In this document: piece by piece, positions 33,201-36,743 of the stretch | Numbering within the stretch: position 1 is the first letter of the stretch | How the letters are laid out: each line of letters starts with the position of its first letter | Origin: Coccinella septempunctata | Lineage: Eukaryota; Arthropoda; Insecta; Coleoptera; Coccinellidae | Length of the DNA stretch: 64,000 nt | Reading direction: 5' to 3' | NCBI RefSeq assembly: GCF_907165205.1 | Contig: NC_058190.1 | Span: 29,787,345 to 29,851,344, forward strand | Made by a program: the position numbers and the translations under genes | Notes under the pieces: model-generated | Seen by the model: the letters and a program-made list of their open reading frames with translations, nothing else | Databases searched by the model: none | Told to the model about the DNA's origin: nothing

Positions 33201-34832
33201 TAAGATGTCTAAAAACATGGTGAATGCACTGACTAGATTTTGTTTTTCCCGCTTCGAAAATAAGAGATAAGTTTCGTTTTTCCCACTGTAGGTAGCGCCG
33301 TTTAGGAATTGACAGTTGTCAAATGATATTTGAAAGTAATTTGAATGCATTTCTACGACTTGCGAATGTGCTCTATTTATAAGCGATTATTGGTGTGTGA
33401 AAATGTATTACTTTCGAGAAAGGTCGTACAACATTCATTTATTGAACATGTCGTTCAGTTTTCTGTATGGACAATCAAGAACTACAGCTAAGAATTCGGT
33501 GTTGTTGGACTATCACCCTTTGTTGTTGGAAATTGAGGCAGTTTTATGGCAACTTCAGCAATATTTAATCAAAGGAACTGTATTGAAAATACGTAATGTG
33601 AATTGTGATAATGTATTAAGAAACAGAAATATGTTAATCTGTTCGAGTCTGTTCTTCAAATATTCCTCTCAAGTATAGTGAAAATTGCGTTTCAGTCAAC
33701 TGAATATATTGAATATTTCGCCAATCAACTGTGTTTTATTGAAATCATATTGAATTGCCTTCCTCAAGAATACAATTTGTCAAACAAAAATTATCTTGAA
33801 GAAAAATAGAAGTACTCCTTCGAATCCTTCTATAGTGTTGAAATATCTGCAGATTCGTTTTCACAACGAAAATACAAGTGTAACTCACAAATATTCGTTA
33901 ACAGCTGATTCTTTGATGGGATCAGGAATACAGAGATGACTGTAATCTGTGATCGATATAAACGCAGAACAAAATAAAGCGAGAGAGTATCATTAGATTC
34001 TCTTTTATAGAACAAGGATAGAACATGGTGGCGCCGCCACGAAACGAATCTCTTATTTTCGATTTAGTCTAATGTCATTCCATTCAAAAATTGACGAGTG
34101 CATACACCATATTTTTAGACATCTTAGTTTTAGCCCAATTCCACGGTCTGATAAAATAATGTGATGAACTGTATCGATATTTTCAGGGATTTACACAGAA
34201 ACTGGCTTCACAGCCGTCTATAGAGACGGCAATAACGCAATATTTTTTTATGCATGGAACGGTTCTAGGCTTTCTAGATATCAATACATCTTCGTATTTT
34301 TGTTTGACATACCTATGTATACAAAAATAAATGCAATCTGAACAGTAATTTAAATAAATTCGACTTAAATGCCTCTTATCTAGGGAACTACATCGACTGT
34401 AGTAGTACTGTAGTAAATTTTGATATGTTGTTGTAATATCATACCAAACTTTCAAAAAACTTCATCATCACTCCATCTCTACCGATCCTGTGCTGCATTC
34501 ATCCAGTTTGTACGGATTCTCTTTATTTCGTCGAACCATGTCGTTGTAGTACATAAATACTACATAAGTAAAGTGCAAGATACTTTATTTAATATTTTCA
34601 AAATCATCCCTCATAACTAGTATTCTTAATTTCAGGTTTCAGTCCAGATACCTCAACTGAACGCCAGGATTCGACAGATTCTGGCGATATAACTCTAATA
34701 AGCCAACCACCTCCACCAAAAAGACCCTCTATTGTGATGGATTCTTCTCAATTGCCAATTCAAAGAGAAATACATCTTCAAAAAGCGGACTCTAAAGCCA
34801 GTCTTCATATGCAATCTGAGACTATGTGTTGA
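137..34832 (+). CDS. Trpm: TRPM cation channel gene (3' part; gene runs off the left edge)
   Basis: Transient receptor potential melastatin channel, a plasma-membrane cation channel. Coding exons joined in frame: 137-292, 2131-2319, 15620-15968, 17032-17177, 18422-18949, 21175-21580, 21640-21846, 25684-26010, 30957-31262, 34636-34832 (2811 nt, stop TGA); all borders are AG/GT. The product matches the TRPM family in order: pre-S1 helix (ILSLEFKSK), S1 (FWANS joined to IAYIVFLVIF), S2-S4 in one exon (WNPCDM, GRVIYCVNSIYWYLRIL), S5 (MSFGVTRQAI), pore (FMLYGEVYA), S6 (NILLINLLIAVFNNIF), TRP helix, a coiled coil and a Ser/Pro-rich tail. The N-terminal melastatin homology region lies upstream of the window. 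The protein ends without an alpha-kinase domain, like Drosophila Trpm or vertebrate TRPM1/3. The introns carry many mobile elements, but none interrupts an exon. AATAAA at 35573-35578 suits the 3' end. Confidence 0.97.
827..1132. mobile_element. Foldback MITE in a Trpm intron
   Basis: The arms at about 827-905 and 1045-1132 are reverse complements over roughly 65-75 bases with few mismatches. Both contain ATGCTGACCATGGTTT (as its complement on the right). The spacer is about 140 bp with no coding potential. I see no clear target-site duplication. It is probably a non-autonomous DNA transposon. Confidence 0.7.
1658..1714 (+). CDS. Trpm: Candidate 57-bp cassette exon of Trpm
   Basis: It is preceded by ttatag and followed by a good donor (AAG/gtagaa). 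It is 57 bp, opens and closes in phase 0, and sits between two phase-0 exons, so it could be included or skipped without changing frame. It would add 19 residues (KNARTLSIRGRATNPQGVK) to the linker between pre-S1 and S1, basic where the preceding exon is acidic. The acceptor's pyrimidine tract is weak. It could be chance; transcript data are needed. Confidence 0.45.
2131..2319 (+). CDS. Trpm: Trpm exon: linker into S1
   Basis: The acceptor is ttcaacag; the donor is gtaagt at 2320. 63 codons in phase 0. It ends with RVRKKLYEFYTAPITKFWANS, matching the KIYEFYNAPIVKFW sequence at the start of TRPM S1. Joined to 15620 it completes S1. Confidence 0.95.
3462..3754 (-). repeat. 3' LTR of the Ty3/gypsy element
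   Basis: 293 bp, TG...CA in element orientation (- strand). It differs from the other LTR (8107-8399) only at position 3465 (T versus A), as far as I could compare by eye. A purine-rich tract (pyrimidines on the + strand, 3755-3766) directly abuts its inner edge, which fixes the boundary. Confidence 0.92.
3789..8069 (-). CDS. Gag-Pol polyprotein of the Ty3/gypsy element
   Basis: One 1426-codon ORF fuses Gag and Pol without a frameshift. In order: a capsid-like region (about residues 140-310, containing QWIENFNKE); a Cys/His segment (CQIC...HPEKNC) that is not a canonical CCHC knuckle; an aspartic protease with DSGSNVS (D near 401); reverse transcriptase with FIDDIL near 764 (F in place of the usual Y of YxDD); RNase H starting with YTDAS near 911; and integrase with an HHCC finger near 1100-1140 and D, D, E near 1164, 1222 and 1258 (SIDTIG, LTDQYPG, LNERLNQ). 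There is no envelope ORF, so this is a retrotransposon rather than an errantivirus. All catalytic motifs look intact. Clade not assigned. Confidence 0.95.
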   Translation of the reverse strand: MDKLRFDFTVKPTADGKSNIICVTSIATTDGEVFELPDEYQPVNLHQQLINTPNYVKVKKSLTKRYQKRRIWIKLTEDISKTYLDEEKNVQFDDIYLEEIKVETNTDKSIPTGSEKILENLVEKLINYKPTQFQSQNLGQVANDFMIEKFTGRNLNANQWIENFNKECERFQVNEDKKKIEILKHFLQFSGAEWYSCMMIKYSIESEWNIWERNFCDTFANKGWSPARHALAFKYQAGSLLEYALKKEKLLLEVRKSIDTGTLIDLIAFGLPNYVADKIDREILRETEDLYNEIGKLEHLVAKNNSNKYDKRKTMNPEEKPKRNDEKKPCQICISKEKGKRFHPEKNCWFKKENHGGVLKTVNNTALEIELNEKNPKKLDVPPLIKVRLLLNDIHEVFGVYDSGSNVSLINAKLLKIQSTKIASNIQIVNLRTINGDGKTKGMVTLKIKIFNIEKIMDIYVVDNENFSYDFLIGLDCIKNFKLVQDQDLKITQFEDLEQKNMILRNFVENNSLNSKILDIPNVQGEKNEENYFSNSDEHENVNRYEINFNEHINTDEFEIFVNHLDIYKESEINKLIEKYKSVFAKDKYDVGAVRYYEAHIDLMVDKYCYKRPYRCSNEDRKEIENQVSKLLEKNLIEESYSPFAAPVTLAYKKEDGRKTRLCIDFRELNKIVVPQSQPFPLIEDLMIKTVNCKYFSTFDVNSAFWSIPLKIQDRYKTAFVTQEGHFQWTCLPFGLRTAPAIFQRILSNILRKYKLCDFAVNFIDDILIFSKSFEEHLSHLSRLLEAIHREGFRLKFSKCNFANNHAKYLGHIIENNSIRPLKDNLTAVKNFPIPVTKKNIRQFLGKINFYHKFVPKSAVILDPLHNLLRKDVKFIWSRECQESFNKIKSLLCSEPFLKIFDPELPISIYTDASIKGVGAVLKQEDENGDSRPVAYFSKKLNEAQKKKKAIYLECLAIKEAVKYWQHWLMGKEFVVYSDHKPLENMNIKARTDEELGDLIYYLSQYNLKIKYNPGKSNQEADCLSRNPVLESYENNDDFLKVVNLINLEDIKNDQNNNLNLENGRLILENGIYYKRNKRGKKIMLSEKFSKTLIKNVHDLYCHIGQTQMKNKITPFYTADNINRNIEKICDECEICIRNKSRRKPKFGLMSQLGPATRPFEIVSIDTIGGFGGLRSTKKYLHLLVDHFTRYAYISTSRNQSSGDFIKLLKKVTPAYNIDMVLTDQYPGINSKEFKQFVMTENIKLVFTAVDAPFSNGLNERLNQTLVNKIRCKINESDKKTAWSSIAQKCVEKYNETEHTVTKFAPKYLLEGENINILPSELKSRCTREILERDRKIAFQNSVRSHEYNKKNFDSHRKEYKFKEGDLVYVENGNRLNRKKLEELRIGPFEILKKISDSIYQVDTGHRRAESNLFHITKLCPVFVNE
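8107..8399 (-). repeat. 5' LTR of the Ty3/gypsy element
   Basis: 293 bp, matching 3462-3754 except at one base. It lies directly upstream (in element orientation) of the leader and the Gag-Pol start at 8069. Confidence 0.92.
8593..11265 (-). CDS. LINE ORF2: endonuclease-reverse transcriptase
   Basis: 890 codons. The N-terminal apurinic-type endonuclease has ATWNANGL at the start, the catalytic Glu in ISETH near residue 39, GGDWNAKN, and SDHTPVV near 217. Reverse transcriptase follows, with NKAPGYD, the YRPISLLS block, GVPQGSVLGP and catalytic FADD near 664. The protein ends in the usual thumb/C-terminal region without an RNase H domain, as in the Jockey clade. It overlaps the end of ORF1 by 11 bases in another frame, the usual arrangement for coupled translation. 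Confidence 0.95.
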   Translation of the reverse strand: MANNILRIATWNANGLMNRKQEIQTFLDLNKVDILLISETHFTSRTVFTIPFYTVYHTIHPDGTAHGGSAIIIKKCISHHELEKFQTNAIQATTVKIKTNNGNLCVTSVYCPPRHTISTDTYKEFFSTLGSRFIVGGDWNAKNTFWGSRLTTTKGRNLHRAMTDKHYEHLSNGEPTYWPTDPRKLPDLLDFFVANGIPTQNCLVESHYDLTSDHTPVVVSLNSIPIQTKLPPKLASKHTKWEHFSNYITENLSNMSIKDPTQLDEAVEHFTSTIQQAAWHATPLNPQEVSNYLSTPLHIRQLISEKRRARRIWQRSRNINDLHQYRRLTRVLSAAQRDVQNASFEAYTESLTTADHSLWNATKKFKRPTPHISPIRTNNGWARSSKEKADAFASHLSKVFVEPEGTPGLTIDVKEFLEASCQLSLPIKSITPKEVKAEIRKLKNNKAPGYDLITAQILKRLPKKAIVLLTTIYNRMLNLSYFPILWKYAHMVMIHKDGKPLHEPASYRPISLLSIPGKIFERLLLKRIQEDHETNILLPDYQFGFRQKMSTINQAHRIVNEIANSLENKCYCNGVFLDISQAFDKVWHSGLLYKIKRNLNNNYYLLLKSYLSDRKCSVKYNDETSGYFSLKSGVPQGSVLGPFLYLLYTADLPETPNTTIAAFADDVAILSSDDDPLATSKNIQDHLNKLDNWYKTWRMTINQTKSVQVIFTTRTSTCPKVTLNGKAIPTKKEVKYLGMHLDQRLTWEKHILAKRKHLDIKLKKMYWLIGKKSKLSIQNKMTVYKAILKPIWSYGVQLWGCAKPTRIKIIQRFQSKTLRTIANAPWYVRNQRLHEDLEIPYVTDVIKTASAKYQERLQGHSNDLIQNLYAGGPNIRRLKKSWPEDLPQHH
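11255..12496 (-). CDS. LINE ORF1: Gag-like nucleic-acid binding protein
   Basis: 413 codons. A polar N-terminus (about residues 1-90) is followed by an RNA-recognition-like region (IRNLHHTVPIEEIKNEL), then CCHC-type knuckles beginning near residue 257 (CMRCQGYGHSKAYC, then CVKCGEQHDTKIC, then CVLCNGNHPANYRGC). A Gln/Thr/Pro-rich tail ends in a short leucine-rich segment. This is the standard Jockey ORF1 layout. It would package element RNA into a ribonucleoprotein for ORF2. Confidence 0.93.
   Translation of the reverse strand: MSDDQISDPFRGFPSSEINQGYSRNLSLQQIHPHLDESMETNSKNTWQVAKKRKRSATQTPSPPTTPTNNRFSPLATTSTSDQNDNINGNEKKQANNENKMPTPPPIFIYDVADYKAMLNSFTQIIEKDSFHTRVLANDKIKISAHTVDTYRKLSAHLRKEEIIHHTYQIREERAYRVVIRNLHHTVPIEEIKNELHEAGHNVRNIINVKHRATREPLHMFFVDLEPQPNNKTVYDIQFINRTRINIEPPRKKRGLIQCMRCQGYGHSKAYCYRPYNCVKCGEQHDTKICQKQKNTPAKCVLCNGNHPANYRGCQVYKDLVQKSHPRNTIRPQINTSSLPPKTQTPSNNQIPQTQIPRTYAEATTNKNQEQTPSNLNQELSAFFDEFKSLFTQLLNQNTIMLNLLTTLVSNGK
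12834..13600. other. Unassigned intron sequence
   Basis: No gene recognised. GC content is somewhat higher than in neighbouring intron DNA, and fragments of open reading frame run in several frames. This could be an old decayed transposon, but no family motif was clear enough to name it. Confidence 0.3.
13610..14455. repeat. 131-bp tandem satellite rich in GGATATCC/GGACGTCC palindromes
   Basis: The anchor ACATGGTCC recurs at 13951, 14082, 14213 and 14344, exactly 131 bp apart, giving nearly four highly similar units up to about 14455. Each unit holds TATCCGGTAGGGACAT and several half palindromes (GGACGT, GGATAT). Bases 13610-13950 are diverged copies of the same family. There is no coding function; apparent ORFs are by-products of the repeat. 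Confidence 0.9.
14724..14925 (+). mobile_element. tRNA-derived SINE
   Basis: An internal RNA polymerase III promoter is visible: an A-box-like TAGCTAGGACGG at about 14736-14747 and a near-perfect B box AGTTCGAATCC at 14791-14801. The box spacing of about 50 bp resembles a tRNA with a long variable arm. A tRNA-unrelated body follows to about 14925. It lacks a foldable acceptor stem, so it is a SINE or tRNA relic, not a functional tRNA. The 3' boundary is uncertain. Confidence 0.65.
14960..15150. repeat. Second block of the GGATATCC/GGACGTCC repeat family
   Basis: It contains GGGATATCCATTGGACGTCC followed by several GGACGTCC-type palindromes, clearly of the same family as 13610-14455 but without the strict 131-bp period. 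The SINE at 14724 lies between the two blocks. Confidence 0.75.
15295..15488. mobile_element. MITE with perfect 19-bp terminal inverted repeats
   Basis: The left end AAGCCCGTTTGCAACAGCC (15295-15313) is the exact reverse complement of 15470-15488. The inside is palindrome-rich (GAGAATTCTCTAGAGAATT and variants). The flanks read TTAA on the left and TTCA on the right, a possible decayed TTAA duplication. It lies 130 bp before a Trpm exon. Confidence 0.85.
15620..15968 (+). CDS. Trpm: Trpm exon: S1 to S4
   Basis: The acceptor tttgtacag ends at 15619; the donor gtgagt starts at 15969; the exon ends in phase 1. It encodes the rest of S1 (IAYIVFLVIFSYLVLVKM), S2 (EWFCIAFICSLGCEKIREL), S3 (WNPCDMAAVLFFLIGV) and S4 (GRVIYCVNSIYWYLRILNI), ending NKYLG. 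Confidence 0.96.
17032..17177 (+). CDS. Trpm: Trpm exon: S5
   Basis: The acceptor aatttcag ends at 17031; the donor gtgagt starts at 17178. Phase 1 in, phase 0 out. It encodes GPLVTMMGKMVKNMIYFVVL, then LMSFGVTRQAI, the S5 helix and start of the pore turret. Confidence 0.96.
17501..18302. mobile_element. 802-bp non-autonomous DNA transposon with 41-bp inverted repeats
   Basis: 17501-17541 and 18262-18302 are reverse complements with two mismatches. Each contains GCACTCGGTTGGCCATG (as its complement on the right). The ends begin TATA, compatible with TA target duplication (Tc1/mariner-like). No transposase ORF. The right 94 bp recur at 53273-53366 inside an EDC3 intron, so this is a dispersed family. 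Confidence 0.85.
18422..18949 (+). CDS. Trpm: Trpm exon: pore, S6, TRP helix
   Basis: The acceptor ctttcag ends at 18421; the donor gtgggt starts at 18950. 176 codons, phase 0 to 0. It encodes the pore helix and filter (LEPYFMLYGEVYA), a cysteine-bearing outer loop (IDPTCGPGGEEPVCRTG), S6 (LLVANILLINLLIAVFNN), the TRP helix (VWMFQRFTVVMEYEQKP) and the start of the C-terminal helix ending ERIEHLTQ. Confidence 0.97.
19128..20024. mobile_element. Probable 0.9-kb element with imperfect inverted repeats and TATTATAATACG motifs
   Basis: About 40 bp at 19128-19165 (containing ATCAGTCATATTATAATACG) pairs, with small gaps, with the complement of 19979-20024. Short palindromes such as GGCGTA...TACGCC and CGTATTATAATACG recur inside. 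There is no coding capacity, and no clear target duplication was found. Confidence 0.45.
20330..20860. repeat. Dispersed repeat, copy 1 of 2
   Basis: About 500 bp closely matches 40345-40830 in the same orientation, sharing segments such as ATAATGAATGCGAAAACAAT and GTTTCGGCTTGCTGAAACTG. No ORF. Part of a Trpm intron. Confidence 0.75.
21175..21580 (+). CDS. Trpm: Trpm exon: coiled coil and linker
   Basis: The acceptor ctcaacag ends at 21174; the donor is ACAA/gtaggt. It encodes the C-terminal coiled coil (VRFRRLQDDTQNIIEQLLEI) used for TRPM tetramer assembly, then an acidic linker. An alternative donor at 21598 (TTT/gtaaac) also fits with an acceptor at 21650. I prefer 21580 because donor and acceptor scores both look better. 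Confidence 0.85.
21640..21846 (+). CDS. Trpm: Trpm exon: Ser/Arg-rich tail
   Basis: The acceptor ttatccaag ends at 21639 with a pyrimidine tract; the donor is AATG/gtgagg. Phase 1 to 1. It encodes SKQTLTNERVRKKSSDSKTS and VAQRRRDSASGRRNSDGNGN, rich in basic-directed phosphorylation-type motifs (RRDS, RRNS). An alternative acceptor at 21650 would remove four residues. Confidence 0.8.
22540..23480 (+). pseudogene. Decayed LINE fragments: RNase H and C-terminal region
   Basis: Translations in shifting frames give VNLLWMPGYFGIERHEKAY (22570 region), a Cys/His end piece (ETYEHMVCKCPEP, about 22900), then DSQAVIKALSFHVIGSKMAW and VWVPGQLGIEGNKKVNTLAR (23040-23210). These match the RNase H domain of insect non-LTR retrotransposons (WVPGHxGIxGNExAD...LA). 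Two partial copies lie head to tail with stops and frameshifts. This RNase H-bearing lineage differs from the Jockey-type LINE at 8461. Confidence 0.65.
24965..25060. mobile_element. 96-bp retroposon with exact 17-bp target duplication
   Basis: ACAATATCCAGAGGTCC flanks both sides (24948-24964 and 25061-25077). The 96-bp insert recurs at about 27388-27485 with an extra short internal duplication. A 17-bp duplication points to LINE-type target-primed integration. It has no poly(A), no pol III boxes and no ORF. Confidence 0.8.
25312..25471. mobile_element. Foldback MITE, 160 bp
   Basis: The left arm contains AAAGTAGCATAGCACTGACA (25322) and the right arm its near-complement (GTCAGTGCTACGCTACTTT, ending about 25461). 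The stem is about 45 bp with a few mismatches and a loop of roughly 60 bp. Outer ends are GAGCGCC and AAGCGC. It lies 210 bp before a Trpm exon. Confidence 0.75.
25684..26010 (+). CDS. Trpm: Trpm exon: Pro-rich tail
   Basis: The acceptor tgtgtag ends at 25683; the donor gtacgt starts at 26011. Phase 1 to 1, 327 bp. It encodes GEEPVQPAKVNFPRRQFSHT, a PP-rich segment and the repeats LLSPPRSPGLLSPPRPEQSP, compatible with proline-directed phosphorylation or SH3 binding (inference). GC content is clearly higher than in the flanking introns. Confidence 0.9.
26459..26572. mobile_element. Harbinger-like MITE with TAA duplication
   Basis: The left end GGCCCGGTTGTATAGTT is a near-complement of the right end (AACTTTACAACCGAGCC). 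TAA abuts both ends, a 3-bp duplication typical of PIF/Harbinger. The ends resemble those of the MITE at 15295 (GCCCGTTTGCAACAG), suggesting related families. Confidence 0.7.
27388..27485. mobile_element. Second copy of the 96-bp retroposon
   Basis: It starts CCTATTGCGCTAACTTTGCT and follows 24965-25060 nearly base for base to CATTTGCTACCTATCTT. It differs by a local duplication of TACTTTGC and a few substitutions. No clear target duplication here. Confidence 0.75.
27663..28067 (-). CDS. Unrecognised 134-codon ORF in a Trpm intron
   Basis: An open frame of 134 codons (MIDNYQIFQRISKILKNS...). Its composition is plausible for protein (scattered Cys, aromatic residues), but no family was recognised and no splice or polyadenylation signals clearly support it. 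It may be a chance ORF in AT-rich DNA or a relic of an inserted gene. Low confidence. Confidence 0.15.
   Translation of the reverse strand: MIDNYQIFQRISKILKNSTSPIEICKFLLFQTGIQKWNKGFNFLIDNMLLYEHKNVLECIPEFLICTLFQDIIAVEPNRNLIMNYLGWHSFKAVFLDLSYKCSIQSSNIEQLYSSQRFYVYVNCRKRSMIAQKM
28146..28354 (+). CDS. Trpm: Candidate alternative 3' terminal exon of Trpm
   Basis: The acceptor tacttattttag ends at 28145. The open frame matches phase 1, the phase left by exon 25684-26010. It runs 68 codons (AFGVLSISETALYQIPFFFQ..., then LTLDDGSMKKQTRVDSF) to TAA at 28352, followed within 35 bp by AATAAA at about 28381. Use of this exon would replace the last two exons. Frame agreement happens by chance one time in three, so this is only a candidate. 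Confidence 0.3.
30957..31262 (+). CDS. Trpm: Trpm exon: conserved C-terminal segment
   Basis: The acceptor ctctag ends at 30956; the donor gtgagc starts at 31263. Phase 1 to 1, 306 bp. It encodes EKEHLRSAEESDYMVMENLI and an acidic/serine segment (DEDDGSSSEQDE), ending TPSSPKPMI. The continuous open frame and matching phases with both neighbours support it. Confidence 0.9.
31362..31646. mobile_element. piggyBac-type MITE with TTAA duplication
   Basis: 285 bp between TTAA at 31358-31361 and TTAA at 31647-31650. Ends are CCCT...AGGG. Long subterminal arms (CGCGTGGTCTACGATTGTAG at 31375 and the related complement near 31605) pair. Each arm also contains a small palindrome (GTCTAC...GTAGAC). TTAA plus CCC ends are diagnostic of piggyBac mobilisation. 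Confidence 0.88.
32540..32640. repeat. Short stray copy of the GGATATCC repeat family
   Basis: It contains GGGATATCCATTGCACATTA, ACGTCCATCGAAGACACCCA and TGGATATCTGGTG, matching the satellite at 13610-15150. It abuts the broken C-terminal end of the mariner transposase, so it may mark the event that truncated it. Confidence 0.55.
32616..34180 (-). pseudogene. Dead mariner transposase, interrupted by another transposon
   Basis: The best frame (32993 to 32616) reads VHFYDPETKQQSMEWR, VLASVFWDCYGVIMIDF, GVLFLQDNAPAYKSH and LLEHPPYSPD, the first two catalytic Asp regions of a mariner DDD transposase. The last catalytic region is missing. Upstream (about 33000-33200) the frame continues with stops (VHHIVHVNLDMRKIAAK, then TGA in place of a Trp). 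Then a 926-bp element (33201-34126) intervenes, and mariner sequence resumes from about 34135 (reading DRGIGLK). It is non-functional. Confidence 0.88.
33201..34126. mobile_element. 926-bp inverted-repeat element with exact 8-bp target duplication
   Basis: The ends TAAGATGTCTAAAA (33201) and its complement (to 34126) begin arms of about 100 bp that pair imperfectly, including a shared CGAAAATAAGAGAT segment. GTTTTAGC occurs immediately outside both ends (33193-33200 and 34127-34134). The 8-bp duplication suggests hAT- or P-type mobilisation. No transposase ORF. It inserted inside the mariner copy. Confidence 0.9.
34636..34832 (+). CDS. Trpm: Trpm last coding exon
   Basis: The acceptor aatttcag ends at 34635. 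Phase 1 in, stop TGA at 34830-34832. It encodes GFSPDTSTERQDSTDSGDIT, then ISQPPPPKRPSIVMDSS, ending HMQSETMC. No kinase domain follows. The 3' UTR probably runs to AATAAA at 35573-35578. Confidence 0.9.
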
Positions 34833-35572
34833 TAAAATAACAAAAATGGATGATTAACTGTCGAAACGCTGGCTACATAGCTGCAGCGGATTGCATCAGA
34901 TACCATGTCGGAAGAACTATACTCAAATAAAATGTTTGTAACATCTCATTTTCGAGAAATGATCTCTTCGAATAGGTACCTCTATTGAAATTGAAGAAAA
35001 AGACAATATTGAAATTCAACAAATCTTGGTACAAATCATAGCCAACAAAATTTGGATCATTAATAAAATTATATATCATTAGGTCTTCAACTCCAACCTG
35101 ACTATTTGCTTTGTACTGAGAGCTGATTTTAGTAGTCGTAGAAATGAATCGCGTCTGATTGTACATAAAATACTTGAAATGCGAACAATCAGTACTGTAC
35201 CCCTATATTTTTATCGAAATATAAAAATTATTTAGCTCAATTGTAGTGCTCAAATTGTGGCAATATTTCTTCTTTCATCTCAAAACTTACAATGGATCCC
35301 AAAAAGTTTTATTTTGAAAAGCATCTTGAATTGTTTTCAATACATATCACTATAACTATACTACAATAAATCTCTTCTGAATATTCAAGTGAAGAATTTT
35401 ACCTTTTTGATCGTTTTACTCGATATTTTTATATGTAGTGATTCTATTTTAAATCTAACTAGTTCGAAATTTATAACAGTAATTTTTGAATCTGTAATTC
35501 CGGATTTCCCAACTATCTAGTATTTGAATTGTTTTGTATTTAATTGATTATTGTAAGATTGAATCTGAAATA

Positions 35573-35578
35573 AATAAA
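35573..35578 (+). terminator. Likely Trpm polyadenylation signal
   Basis: AATAAA lies about 740 bp after the Trpm stop codon, the first strong hexamer in a suitable context (AAATAAATAAAGCCC). The cleavage site itself cannot be seen. Confidence 0.5.
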
Positions 35579-36743
35579 GCCCTATGTGAAACATGAAATT
35601 TTTCATTTATTTATCATAAAATCTGCCAAAAAGAATGATGCAACTATAATTCGCGTCGAATTGCCCTTCATGCTTGGTCTGGTTTGAATACTAGACGAAT
35701 AGCTTACCGAATAAGTAGCTCTGGCTTATCGGTGCTGACGAACAAAAACTCAGTTATCTCCGAATTCAGGATGTTTTTCACGGTGCTACATCGTTTTTCA
35801 GAACTGAAAAACGGATAACGGTCCGGAATAATGTTTACGGTTTCTGACGATATGTCTGAATTCTGAATTGGAAGTAAAATTGTGTTAATGAAGTTTTTTA
35901 AGACCCAAAAGGGAAAACATGGCCGAATCATTTTAAAAATGGATGTTCACTAAAAAATCAAACTTTATCACAATATGGAATTCACGCGTGACGGCTACAC
36001 GCTTTCGTTATCCTGATTGCGGATGTATGTGAAGATGGCCAATCACTCTTCGATTTTAGAAAAAGGATTTTTTGTACCCAATTGCACCCCCTGAGCGGGG
36101 GTGAGTGCCACCCCCAGTTTTTGTAATGGGAAGGGCGGGGGGTCGAATGATACCTCATTTTGAAGGTGTCTCGCTCCAGATTATAGCCCTAGAGTTTGAG
36201 GTTGCTAGTGTAATCTTTGTTAACATGAAAGGTTGAATCTAATTTTATTAGTTGTCTCAAGCTATCATATTAACAATAAAAATATAGCAACTTCAATTTC
36301 TAGTGTTATAACTACCTACTTAAACAATAAACGATAGTTTACGTTACTTAAATAAATATTCAAACTATGGAGGGTAGAGAGAAGGAGAACAAACTTCGAG
36401 GCTTTTTGGGCCAAAAAGTGTCCGCAAAAAACCGTAAATAGGCCAGGTGGCGCTGGCAAGCAATAGAAATGAACCACTGAACAACATTGAAGTTTATTCG
36501 ATTTTAAATGTGAAGAACGAAAGAAATTCAATGATTTCAAGCGATATCCATGACAACGACGGTCGTTTTGTAAATATTTCTATTTCTACTCTGTAATCTG
36601 TGAAATATTTTGAATTAACCCTCGTGGAAGTTGGATGGTTTGATTTAGAATTTTAATTTATTGAGTATTGAGATATAGTATTTAGTAGGGAGTTGAATTT
36701 TAGTATTGAAACAAGAGCATTCAAATTATATTACCTTCGAAAT

